Program-made: the position numbers and the translations under genes
Assembly: GCA_031629035.1 (NCBI GenBank)
Contig: JAVLUG010000016.1
Span: 1-64,000 of the forward strand
Origin: MVYY01 sp012517575
GTDB taxonomy: Bacteria > Bacteroidota > Bacteroidia > Bacteroidales > Paludibacteraceae
Reading direction: 5' to 3'
DNA length: 64,000 bases
Notes under the pieces: generated by a model
What the model was told of the DNA's origin: nothing
The model's input: the letters and a program-made list of their open reading frames with translations, nothing else
Databases searched by the model: none
Shown: in pieces, positions 34,524 to 42,756 of the stretch
How positions within the stretch are numbered: position 1 is the first letter of the stretch
How the letters are laid out: every line of letters starts with the position of its first letter

Positions 34524-34697
34524 ATTTGTAAGGCGTTAGGAAGGGGAAAAATTTATTGGATAGGCATTGATCAGTCGTATTTGGCAATAGATGCGGCAAA
34601 AAGAAAATTGGGGGAAATTCCTGCCAGTTTGTTTATACCTAAGCCTGAGTATGAATTTGTCGATTTGACAGTAAACCGTTTGGCTAACAATTTATAA
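34524..34697 (+). pseudogene. 3' remnant of an unidentified gene
   Basis: Within the 498-base gap 34275-34772 this frame has no ATG, yet its composition looks coding: it reads GKIYWIGIDQSYLAIDAAKR and continues to PKPEYEFVDLTVNRLANNL before TAA at 34695-34697. A TAAATTTG -7-like box (34521-34528) abuts its 5' end, as if a deletion had fused a promoter to a gene tail. I do not recognise the family. The rest of the gap is AT-rich and empty. Confidence 0.4.
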
Positions 34698-34772
34698 ATC
34701 GAAAAAAAAATTTTCGTTTGGTTTTTAAAGCGCGTTTATATTTTTATTTCGATAATCTTATTTTCAAAAAAA

Positions 34773-35474
34773 ATGAATGTTATGAAAAAACTTTTTTTAC
34801 TGGCCATCATGATTGTTTTTACATTTTTTTCTTGCCAGTCCGGCCAAAACTTAAAAAACGTGGAGAAAACTCAAAACCCAGTACCTATGGATTTAAAAAA
34901 TTTTGATACGATTCAGTTGATTGCACCTGATACAATGGGTGGAAAATCTTTGATGCAAGCTTTTCAACATCGCAAGTCGGATCGGGAATTTAAACAAACG
35001 CCTCTCTCACTGAAACATTTGTCCGAAATACTTTGGGCAGCCTATGGCATCAATCGCCCGGATGGAAAAAGAACCGTTCCTTCGGCTATGGCTCTTTATC
35101 CACTTCAAGTTTATGCTGTCCTTTCCAATGGAATTTATCGGTACGAACCTCAACCACATCGGCTTGTGCCCGTTGTAAAAGGAGATTACAGAAAACTCGC
35201 AGGTTTGCAGGATTTTGTGTACACTGCTCCGCTGAATCTGATTTTTATTGCCGACTTCAACAAATACAATCTGACACAAAAAGAACCTGATGTGAATAGT
35301 ATGCGTATGGTCTCGCTTGATGCAGGACATTGTACCCAAAACGTTTATTTGTATTGTGCTTCTGAAGGATTGAAATGTGTAGTTCGCGCCGGAGCAAAAT
35401 CAGATGAGTTACTTTCTTTATTGGGTTTAGACAGCCATTATCGTTTTATTGTAGCTCAAACGGTTGGTTATTGA
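34773..35474 (+). CDS. SagB-type nitroreductase lipoprotein
   Basis: An FMN-dependent nitroreductase-like protein of the SagB/ThcOx group. It has a lipoprotein signal (TFFSCQSGQ, cysteine near residue 21) and then a single nitroreductase domain with HRKSDREFKQTPLSLKHLSE, ILWAAYGINRP, and the C-terminal LDAGHCTQNVYLYCASEGL. The ATG at 34773 is followed by another at 34782 (MKKLF); either fits. Surface or periplasmic nitroreductases of this type are frequent in Bacteroidales but have no assigned substrate. No thiazole-peptide cluster genes are nearby, so a SagB-like dehydrogenase role in peptide maturation is unlikely. Confidence 0.85.
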   Translation: MNVMKKLFLLAIMIVFTFFSCQSGQNLKNVEKTQNPVPMDLKNFDTIQLIAPDTMGGKSLMQAFQHRKSDREFKQTPLSLKHLSEILWAAYGINRPDGKRTVPSAMALYPLQVYAVLSNGIYRYEPQPHRLVPVVKGDYRKLAGLQDFVYTAPLNLIFIADFNKYNLTQKEPDVNSMRMVSLDAGHCTQNVYLYCASEGLKCVVRAGAKSDELLSLLGLDSHYRFIVAQTVGY

Positions 35475-35506
35475 CGCCATAAAAGATAGAACCAGCTTTC
35501 TTTTTT

Positions 35507-36838
35507 TTACAATGAAGGTATGTTCATGCCCGTGATTTTACGATACAGATCCAGTGCGTAAACATCTGTCATTCCGGAAATATAATCGAGAATGGACATT
35601 ACTTTGCCATAAGTTGTAGGTTGGTCAATCTCATACTGTTTAGGAATGCGCATGAGCAATTGTTGAGAATATGCTTTTTCGGGACTTAAGACGGCTTTCA
35701 CCAAATTTTCGAGTAAGGTAAAAATAATTTTATAACCGGCAAGTTCAACATCAAGCACTTCCGATGAACAGTAAATTTTTTCAAATGCCGTTTTCGAGCA
35801 GTTTTGGTAAGCATTCAGCGACAAAGGGGGAAGAAGTTTTATCAAGGTGGAATTGAAACTTCCTTCCAGAATTTGGGTTTCGTTTTCCAAAAAAACAGCT
35901 GAACAGTCGTCAATCAATTGTCCAATAACGGACGAGCGCAAGTAGGCAATTTGTTCATTAGTATCATCAACCATACTGATAGTTTGCAGCTTTCTTTCCA
36001 GTTTCTTTCCTTCAAAATAAGAAAGAAAAAGAGATTTTGTTTCTTCGGTGGAAAGGATTTTTAGCTTGTGGGCATCTTCAATATCCATTATTTGGTAACA
36101 AATATCGTCTGCAGCTTCAACCAGATAAACCAACGGATAACGTACAAATCGGTCCGGTTGAGAAACTGAGTGAGGAATACCGAGTTCGTGGGCAATTTTT
36201 TCATAATCGGATTTTTCGGAATGAAAGAAACCAAATTTTTGCCGTTGTGGATCCGAAAAGATTGAAGCATAGGGATATTTGACAATGGAAGCCAGTGTGC
36301 TGTAAGTGAGCACGAAACCACCTGGCCGCCTACCTCTGAATTGATGGGCAAGTACTCGAAAAGTATTTGCATTGCCTTCAAAGCTAATCAAATCTGACCA
36401 TTCTTCAGGCAACATTTTCTCTTGCAATATCTGTCCTTCTCCTTCCGAAAAATATGTCGCGATAGCTTTTTCACCGGAATGTCCGAAAGGAGGATTTCCC
36501 ATGTCGTGGGCCAGACAAGCTGCAGAAACAATGGTTGCAACTTCATCAATAAAACCCTCAGAAAAATTATACTTTTCCCTTATTTGACGAGCTACATTGA
36601 TTCCAAGTGAACGACCGACGCTGGAAACTTCTAAACTGTGAGTAAGCCGGTTGTGGACAAAAACGCTTCCCGGCAGTGGAAAAACTTGTGTCTTGTTCTG
36701 TAATCGACGAAATGGAGGAGAAAAAATCAATCGGTCATAATCGCGTTGAAATTCACTTCGGTTATCCCGACGTGCTTCATGATATGCTTCCATCCCGAGT
36801 CTTTTGGTGGTAATCAATTGCTTCCAGTTCATATTCAC
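35507..36838 (-). CDS. dgt: Deoxyguanosinetriphosphate triphosphohydrolase
   Basis: HD-domain enzyme that hydrolyses dGTP (or other dNTPs) to the nucleoside and tripolyphosphate. The start region contains YDRLIFSPPFRRLQNKTQV, the first metal His is in RLTHSLEVSSVG, the HD pair in CLAHDMGNPPFGHSGE, and the late aspartate in VEAADDICYQIMDIEDA. Length of 443 residues fits the Dgt type. It controls dNTP pools and can limit phage. It is 45 bases before (downstream of) the YgjP-like gene on the minus strand, possibly one transcript. Confidence 0.95.
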   Translation of the reverse strand: MNMNWKQLITTKRLGMEAYHEARRDNRSEFQRDYDRLIFSPPFRRLQNKTQVFPLPGSVFVHNRLTHSLEVSSVGRSLGINVARQIREKYNFSEGFIDEVATIVSAACLAHDMGNPPFGHSGEKAIATYFSEGEGQILQEKMLPEEWSDLISFEGNANTFRVLAHQFRGRRPGGFVLTYSTLASIVKYPYASIFSDPQRQKFGFFHSEKSDYEKIAHELGIPHSVSQPDRFVRYPLVYLVEAADDICYQIMDIEDAHKLKILSTEETKSLFLSYFEGKKLERKLQTISMVDDTNEQIAYLRSSVIGQLIDDCSAVFLENETQILEGSFNSTLIKLLPPLSLNAYQNCSKTAFEKIYCSSEVLDVELAGYKIIFTLLENLVKAVLSPEKAYSQQLLMRIPKQYEIDQPTTYGKVMSILDYISGMTDVYALDLYRKITGMNIPSL

Positions 36839-36883
36839 GATTTAATTATTGATAAAACAAATTTCGGTTGAAAACGTTAGCGC

Positions 36884-37618
36884 TTAATCCCAATTAAAGT
36901 TGAAATTTTTCAATTCTTCTTTCAATTGGTCGCTCTGATTGTCGGTAACGCTATTCATCCAGCGCCAAAAGTTCGGACTGTGATTGAGTTCCTTCGTATG
37001 ACAAAGTTCGTGTAAAATGACATAGTCGATTAAGTGAGCCGGTAAGGCCATCAGATAAAGCGACAAATTGATGTTTCCTTTAGCGGAGCAACTTCCCCAG
37101 CGGGTGCGACTGGATTGAATCTTGACTGTGGAAAATTTGAAGCCGAATTTGTCTGCCAACATTCTGGTGCGTTTGGGTAAGACTCTTTTAGCTTCAATCC
37201 TGAGATAATAAGTAATAATTTTGCGTAAATAATTTTGCATTTTTTCCTCCCTGCAATCTGCCTCAAAAGGAATTTCAATGGAGAGGATCTGATTTTTCAG
37301 GCAACAGTAGATATTTTCTCGATGAGATGATTTGATGTCTGTAACAAAAGTTAGCGCCTTGAAAGGTGTTTGTTCATCAATTATCTGTTTGTTATTTGGC
37401 TTTTTTACTTTTACTTGGGCTTGTTTTTTTAGAATTTTTTCACGAACCGAATTGATAAATTTCATTGCATCTTTTTCGCTTGCCTGCATGGGCAAAGTAA
37501 CTTTCAGTTTATCTTCCAAAATTGAAATGTTAATGTGCTTGGCTCGTTGACTTTTGTTGAAGTAAATATCACCCAATTCCGGGTCGGAAATTATTCTTTG
37601 TGATAGAACGGTACTCAT
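36884..37618 (-). CDS. YgjP-like metallopeptidase domain protein
   Basis: A 244-residue protein (from ATG 37618) with the zincin motif HELCHTKELNHSPNFW near the C-terminus and the preceding family marks TRWGSCSAKGNINLSLYLM. This is the YgjP/WSS1-like group found fused to or beside type I restriction genes and dgt-like genes in many bacteria. Function is not well defined; some relatives act on DNA-protein crosslinks. A longer frame to 37693 adds 25 residues without resemblance. It is cytosolic and precedes dgt on the minus strand. Confidence 0.88.
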   Translation of the reverse strand: MSTVLSQRIISDPELGDIYFNKSQRAKHINISILEDKLKVTLPMQASEKDAMKFINSVREKILKKQAQVKVKKPNNKQIIDEQTPFKALTFVTDIKSSHRENIYCCLKNQILSIEIPFEADCREEKMQNYLRKIITYYLRIEAKRVLPKRTRMLADKFGFKFSTVKIQSSRTRWGSCSAKGNINLSLYLMALPAHLIDYVILHELCHTKELNHSPNFWRWMNSVTDNQSDQLKEELKNFNFNWD

Positions 37619-37946
37619 TAATTGTGCTATTGAAAACGGTTTTGAAAGCTCTAAAAATATGTTGTCTTTTCTGTGTTGGAAAAACAAAGACAAATGTAAA
37701 CAATCCCACCAGAATTGTAAAATCTTTTTTATTCAACGAAGTTTCCACTTTAAGCATTGATTTGAGAATCTTCTATCTTTCGAAGAAAAATTGATTGTAC
37801 AATTCATTCAAAGCAACTTACAAAAATTTTTTTAGTATCTATAAAAGTCTATTTTTACATTATTGTTTTTTTAACCTACACCAAAAAAAATAGATTAAAA
37901 AGTCTTAACTCTTTCATTCGATAAAAATGATTTAAACAAACTTTGC

Positions 37947-37954
37947 TACATTTG
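37947..37954 (+). promoter_or_regulatory. -7 box of the PUL2 regulator gene
   Basis: TACATTTG matches TAnnTTTG and lies 24 bases before the TTG start at 37978. No -33 match is evident. Confidence 0.5.
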
Positions 37955-37977
37955 TGTAAATAAATCTCAGAACATTT

Positions 37978-39567
37978 TTGATAGCCTTGAAAAACGCCTG
38001 CCTAATATTGTTACTTGCCTTTTTTCTCATTTTTTCAACGAAGCTATTTGGAAAAAATGTGAATATTGATTCCGTGAATCACTATATTTCCTTGCAGAAT
38101 AAATATGATCACCAAAAGGAACAACGGATCGATATGATTAAAAAAACGATTGTTCTTTGCAATAACGACAGTAACAAATTATATTCATTATATTCAGAGT
38201 TGTATGAAGAATACCGCTCTTATATTTACGATTCGGCGCATGTTTATGTGAAAAAGCTGATTGATATTTCTAACAAATCGGGCGATAATGAAAAAATTAT
38301 TTCTTCAAAAATAAAATTAGGGTTTTGTTATTTATCATCAGGCCTTTTTAAAGAAGCTTTTGATATTTTGTCGTCGCTAAACATCAATAATTGCAGCCGG
38401 GACACAAAAATTGAGTATTATCTTTGCAAATCACGTCTTTACTATGATTTGGCCGATTATGATAATATGCCTGAATTAAGCGAGCAGTACAAAATAATTG
38501 GTAATGAAATAATTGATTCTGCTCTGATACTTCTTCCACCCAATACCTATCGTTACTGGATGACCTTAGGGCTCAAGAAAATGAAGACAAATGATTATGA
38601 AGGTGCCATCGAAGGATTTCTTAAAATGATTGATTGCAATGGTTATTCAAAACATGATTTGGCCATTTCAACTTCGAGTATTGCATACGTTTTAAGGTTG
38701 CAGGGTAAAAATAATGATGCAAAAGAGTATTTAATGAAAGCTGCAATTGCAGACGTTGAATCTTCAACAAAAGAAACCGTAGCATTGAGGAACCTGGCCC
38801 AATTGCTTTATGAAGATGGAGATGTTACTACCGCGGTTAATTATATTCGTCAGGCATTGAATGATGCAACGTTTTATAATGCTCGTCATCGCCAGTTGGA
38901 AATTGGCAGTATTCTTCCTATAATTGAAGGAGAACGCATAAACATAATCGAGAAACAAAGAGATCGTGTGATAATGTTTATCATTTTTATTTCTGTTTTA
39001 GTAATATTGTTGGTTGTTGCTTTAGTAATTATATGGAAATCGCTAAAGCGCTTAGATGCAGCCAAATTGAAAATTCAATCTACAAACGAAAACCTGATAG
39101 AAGCAAATAGAATCAAAAGTGAATATATTGGTTATTTTTTCAATCAGAATGCCGAGTATATCGAAAAGTTTGGCAGTTTTCAGCGCTGGGTTAATAAAAA
39201 AGTAATTACGAAACAATATGAAGATCTGAAGAATTTCCCTAAACAAATAAATCTGGAAAAAGAAAGAGAAGCTTTGTTTGAGAGGTTTGATAAAATTTTC
39301 TTGAATTTATTTCCAAATTTTGTTGAAGAATTTAATAAACTTCTAAAGCCTGAAGAGCAAATTCATTTGCAAAAAGGTGAACTTCTGAATCCAGAAATGA
39401 GAATTTATGCCTTAATTCGTTTAGGAATTGACGATAACGAGAAAATTGCACACTTTCTTGATTATTCGGTAAATACTATTTACGCTTACAAAACTAAAGT
39501 CAAGAACAAAACACTTTATTCATCAAAAGAATTCAAGCAGAAGGTGTTGGAAATTAAATCATATTAG
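37978..39567 (+). CDS. SusR-like membrane-spanning PUL regulator (DUF6377 type)
   Basis: A 529-residue sensor-regulator. It has an N-terminal signal/anchor (about residues 6-24), a periplasmic TPR-like helical domain (about 50-310), a transmembrane helix (about 329-351, IIFISVLVILLVVALVII), a coiled coil, and a C-terminal DUF6377-like DNA-binding domain with the HTH-like NEKIAHFLDYSVNTIYAYKTKVKNK. Proteins of this build sit next to SusCD loci and resemble B. thetaiotaomicron SusR, which activates on malto-oligosaccharides. Start is TTG at 37978 (or TTG 37987); no ATG precedes the signal anchor. Its 3' end overlaps the convergent GH87 gene by 14 bases. Confidence 0.88.
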   Translation: MIALKNACLILLLAFFLIFSTKLFGKNVNIDSVNHYISLQNKYDHQKEQRIDMIKKTIVLCNNDSNKLYSLYSELYEEYRSYIYDSAHVYVKKLIDISNKSGDNEKIISSKIKLGFCYLSSGLFKEAFDILSSLNINNCSRDTKIEYYLCKSRLYYDLADYDNMPELSEQYKIIGNEIIDSALILLPPNTYRYWMTLGLKKMKTNDYEGAIEGFLKMIDCNGYSKHDLAISTSSIAYVLRLQGKNNDAKEYLMKAAIADVESSTKETVALRNLAQLLYEDGDVTTAVNYIRQALNDATFYNARHRQLEIGSILPIIEGERINIIEKQRDRVIMFIIFISVLVILLVVALVIIWKSLKRLDAAKLKIQSTNENLIEANRIKSEYIGYFFNQNAEYIEKFGSFQRWVNKKVITKQYEDLKNFPKQINLEKEREALFERFDKIFLNLFPNFVEEFNKLLKPEEQIHLQKGELLNPEMRIYALIRLGIDDNEKIAHFLDYSVNTIYAYKTKVKNKTLYSSKEFKQKVLEIKSY

Positions 39568-41545
39568 GAACAAATACTTTTTGCGTATAGTTGAAATTGT
39601 CCCATCTTACCATATAAATTCCCGGATAAAGTCCTGATATGTAGATTTTTGGAGAAGAAACAAAGGAATTGAAAACCTTTTTGCCAAGTACATCAAAAAT
39701 AGATACATTTGTGTTTTCAACACCGATTATTTGTAAAACATTTCCAGAAAAAAATGCTTTTAAATTGTTTTCCGAAGGCAGTTGAAAACCTGATTCACAA
39801 TTTTCTGTGAAAGAAAAAGCCGAAGGAATGACATTATGGTTTGAAGAGGCGCCAATATTTTCATACTCAATATTACAATAAGTCGCATTTCCTTTGGTTC
39901 CACTGAAATAAAGTCCATATCTCCCCGTACCATAAATATGTATATTTTTAAGTGAAAGGTTTAAAATACTTTTTGAACTGCTGCCTAAAAAAACCGCATC
40001 ATTTTTTGAATTATAAAGATCTATGTTATAAATAATTATGTTCTGTAAATCATATTGAGTGCTACTATTCAAATGTAATGCTCCCTGTTGATTTCCCCAA
40101 AGATCGCCACTTACACCGACCACACCACTTGCGACACCGCCTCTGTATACCGAAATATCGTGTAGTTCGGTATATCCATCGCTACTGAAAGGCATTCCCG
40201 GAAAATCGCAGGTAACACGAAAACCGGCTTCCATCGGATCGATAATCACGCAATTGTAGGCTTTATTCTGTTTGCCTCCAAAAAAACCGAGACTGGAGGC
40301 TCTCCAATTATTTTCAGCCGTACAAAATCGAAAGGTATTGTTCTCGCACAATCCGTTGGATCGCGACCATGATGCCATGTCGTCATCGCCATTATTCCTA
40401 AAACTGCATTGTTCGACAGTGGAATTTTTGCATGCATAAGACAAGTTGATACCATCTGCATAATTGTTTCTAAATCTACTATGCTGTATTGTCAAAGAGT
40501 TGGCGTTTTCAATCCAGCCTCCACATTCAAAATGTTCAATCCAAACGTCCTTAATGGTTGAATTTGAGCCAAAACTGCCCATCAATCCTTTGCCAACCTG
40601 ATAGGCATCATTGTTTTGAAAATATCTTTTGTTATTTACAGTGTTTAGATAAATTCCCTGCAAAAGCATATTATTTCCGTAAGCTTCTATTCCTCTCTGA
40701 TTATAAGTACTTTTATCATCAGAGGAAGCAGTAAAATATATTTCTGTATACCACATTCCGGCACCAATAATTTTCGTGTTGTCTCCGGAAGTAATAATAA
40801 TTCTTTTATCCACGTTGTAAACGCCCTCTGGTATATAGATTGTTTTTCCCTTATTTGCAGCAATAAAAGAATAAAGAGTGCCCTGATCAGCCGTGTACAT
40901 CACTTTATTGACATCTGTAATCGAATTATAGCTGACCGGTTGAGGTACTTCTTCCAATTCTACAAAATCAATGGTATAAGAGATATCGTTATCATCGACT
41001 TTTGTTAAACGAAATGTAGCATTTGCGGGTATTTGTTCATTCAATTTTACATGAGTTTCATCAAAACGCATGCGCGGGAACTTTGTTGTTGCATCAGGAG
41101 TGTTATCGGGATATTTCGACCCATTTTTAAGAATATACTGCCATGCCCAATAGGAATTTACCGTAATATTTTGAACGAAATTGTCATTTACGTACAATGC
41201 AAAAGTTCCTTGAATACCTGTTCCGTTGCTGTTGTCTGGTAAGGAAAATCGAATGGTTAACCCGTCTGCTGGAGCTTCATTTGTCCATTGAATATAATCA
41301 TTCTTCAAAATCAGATTTACTGCTATCTGATTAGAGGCTTCGCTTTGCAAAAGTCTTTGATCATATGTGGAATTTAGTGCCGTACCGTTTGTTTCACATT
41401 TACCGGGTTCAGCTTCGTATCTTATATAAGGCCTTTCGGTATAACCTCTTCCTTTATCGTCTTCTGGGAATGTAATGCTTTGTGATAATGCTCCTCGGCT
41501 AAAAATAAATAAAGTGTATAATAAAATTAACTGAAGTTTTTTCAT
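39554..41545 (-). CDS. GH87-like alpha-1,3-glucanase with CBM and T9SS sorting domain
   Basis: A 663-residue secreted enzyme. A signal peptide (residues 1-21) is followed by a CBM6/35-like beta-sandwich (about 40-195), a right-handed beta-helix (about 205-590) opening with GKTIYIPEGVYNV, and a T9SS type A sorting domain (about 595-663: VSIFDVLGKKVF, YPGIYMVRW). In the helix, aspartate 364 in YADGIN and aspartates 387-388 in RNNGDDDMASWS have the D-x22-D-D spacing I recall for catalytic residues of GH87 (mycodextranase/alpha-1,3-glucanase). It probably acts outside the cell on alpha-1,3-glucan or nigeran. The gene is divergent from the SusCD operon. A pectate-lyase-like or other beta-helix function is the alternative. 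Confidence 0.75.
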   Translation of the reverse strand: MKKLQLILLYTLFIFSRGALSQSITFPEDDKGRGYTERPYIRYEAEPGKCETNGTALNSTYDQRLLQSEASNQIAVNLILKNDYIQWTNEAPADGLTIRFSLPDNSNGTGIQGTFALYVNDNFVQNITVNSYWAWQYILKNGSKYPDNTPDATTKFPRMRFDETHVKLNEQIPANATFRLTKVDDNDISYTIDFVELEEVPQPVSYNSITDVNKVMYTADQGTLYSFIAANKGKTIYIPEGVYNVDKRIIITSGDNTKIIGAGMWYTEIYFTASSDDKSTYNQRGIEAYGNNMLLQGIYLNTVNNKRYFQNNDAYQVGKGLMGSFGSNSTIKDVWIEHFECGGWIENANSLTIQHSRFRNNYADGINLSYACKNSTVEQCSFRNNGDDDMASWSRSNGLCENNTFRFCTAENNWRASSLGFFGGKQNKAYNCVIIDPMEAGFRVTCDFPGMPFSSDGYTELHDISVYRGGVASGVVGVSGDLWGNQQGALHLNSSTQYDLQNIIIYNIDLYNSKNDAVFLGSSSKSILNLSLKNIHIYGTGRYGLYFSGTKGNATYCNIEYENIGASSNHNVIPSAFSFTENCESGFQLPSENNLKAFFSGNVLQIIGVENTNVSIFDVLGKKVFNSFVSSPKIYISGLYPGIYMVRWDNFNYTQKVFVPNMI

Positions 41546-41575
41546 GACTTTTTATTAAGTTTTATATTGAATGAG

Positions 41576-41583
41576 CAAATGTA
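41576..41583 (-). promoter_or_regulatory. -7 box of the GH87-like gene
   Basis: On the minus strand TACATTTG fits TAnnTTTG, 31 bases before the start codon. It shares the 287-base divergent region with the plus-strand promoter at 41756-41785, so one regulator could act on both. Confidence 0.5.
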
Positions 41584-41755
41584 TTAATTATTTTTGGTTA
41601 GAGAAATTTCAATTAGATTAACATTGAGATTTATTGAGCAAAACAACCAGAAAATAACAATAATATTTCTATATTTTTTAAATATAAAATTTATATAAAA
41701 GCCTATAATACATATAGTTATAAAATTTTCGTTCGATATTTTTATTATGAAGTGG

Positions 41756-41785
41756 TTTGTTTTGTTCAATCATACCATATATTTG
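41756..41785 (+). promoter_or_regulatory. Promoter of the PUL2 operon
   Basis: TTTG at 41756-41759 and TATATTTG at 41778-41785 with an 18-base spacer match the -33/-7 Bacteroidota consensus. The ATG of the 277-residue protein is 48 bases downstream. This is the best-formed promoter in the window. Confidence 0.75.
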
Positions 41786-41832
41786 CAAAGTGTTTGATTT
41801 TCTAAACTAAAACGTTAAACAAATTAATTTTT

Positions 41833-42666
41833 ATGACCATGAAGAAATTTACTTTATTCGCAATGGCTGTTATTATTTCAGCATTCTGTGCAACTGCACA
41901 ACAAACAGTGAACAATCCGAAAGATGCTAATGGTTTTTACATTGTAAAATGGGACTGTGCCAACGAAACTTTTGCTGCTGCAAATGATTTTGAAGTTGAT
42001 GAAACTTTTACATTTGCAGTAGATGTAACCGGAACACCATGGGAAGAATGGTTGAAGGAAACTCCAACAGCTGCCGGTGCGACTCGAAGTCTTGCTTTTA
42101 ATAAATGGACAGGTTTTGGAGATGTGAATGGAGACAGTCATCGTTTGAAACAAATCAAAGGGAATGTCTATGGAGCAACATGGAATATTATGCAATTGGC
42201 TACGACTTTGGATGTTGCTAAAGCCACAGAACAAGGAGCTCAAACTTATGTCTACGGTCAATTGTTTGGATTTGAATACACTTCTGATAATCCTGGTGCT
42301 GGTTGGTGGATGTGGCCTTCGACAGTAGCTGTTGGCTCGAATGTAGACCCGGGTACAGAATCAGGTGCAACTTTCATTACCCTGCCTTATACTGGAACAA
42401 AAACAAGTGCAGAATTTTATAATGATGATTACGGTAACGAATTGTTTGGAACAAACTATCCAATAAAAGGTTATGCTCCGGCATGTGCTGTTTCTACAGG
42501 TGTCGAAAATATTATTAGTTCGGATCTTCCTGTTTCAAGCTATGAATACTATAATTTACAAGGCGCCAAATTAGTAAAAGAACCGGAAGAAGGATTATTT
42601 ATAGAAAAAGCCATTAGAATTGACGGTAGCTTTTCCACAAAGAAAATATTGAAAACTGTAAAATAA
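41833..42666 (+). CDS. Secreted protein of unknown function at the head of PUL2
   Basis: I do not recognise this family. The 277-residue protein has a signal peptide (about residues 1-22, ISAFCATA), a tryptophan- and aromatic-rich body (WDCANETF, WEEWLKE, WWMWPSTVAV) suggesting a beta-sandwich that could bind sugar, and a C-terminal 55 residues (VENIISSDLPVSSYEYYNLQ onward to KKILKTVK) that resemble a sorting or anchoring tail. There is no lipobox and no glycosidase motif. It has its own strong promoter and is followed by a terminator before susC, so it may be made in excess of the transporter. A secreted or surface alpha-glucan-binding protein is a guess from position. Confidence 0.8.
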   Translation: MTMKKFTLFAMAVIISAFCATAQQTVNNPKDANGFYIVKWDCANETFAAANDFEVDETFTFAVDVTGTPWEEWLKETPTAAGATRSLAFNKWTGFGDVNGDSHRLKQIKGNVYGATWNIMQLATTLDVAKATEQGAQTYVYGQLFGFEYTSDNPGAGWWMWPSTVAVGSNVDPGTESGATFITLPYTGTKTSAEFYNDDYGNELFGTNYPIKGYAPACAVSTGVENIISSDLPVSSYEYYNLQGAKLVKEPEEGLFIEKAIRIDGSFSTKKILKTVK

Positions 42667-42683
42667 TTCTTTTGTAATCTACA

Positions 42684-42718
42684 GAAAAAGCGGAGAGTCT
42701 AACTTCGCTTTTTCTTTT
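42684..42718 (+). terminator. Terminator/attenuator between the 277-residue gene and susC
   Basis: GAAAAAGCG (42684-42692) pairs with CGCTTTTTC (42706-42714), followed by TTTT. No promoter is recognised between it and susC, so partial read-through would set the SusC level below that of the first gene. Confidence 0.75.
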
Positions 42719-42756
42719 CCATTCATAATCAGTATTTTAACTTTATTTATAATATC

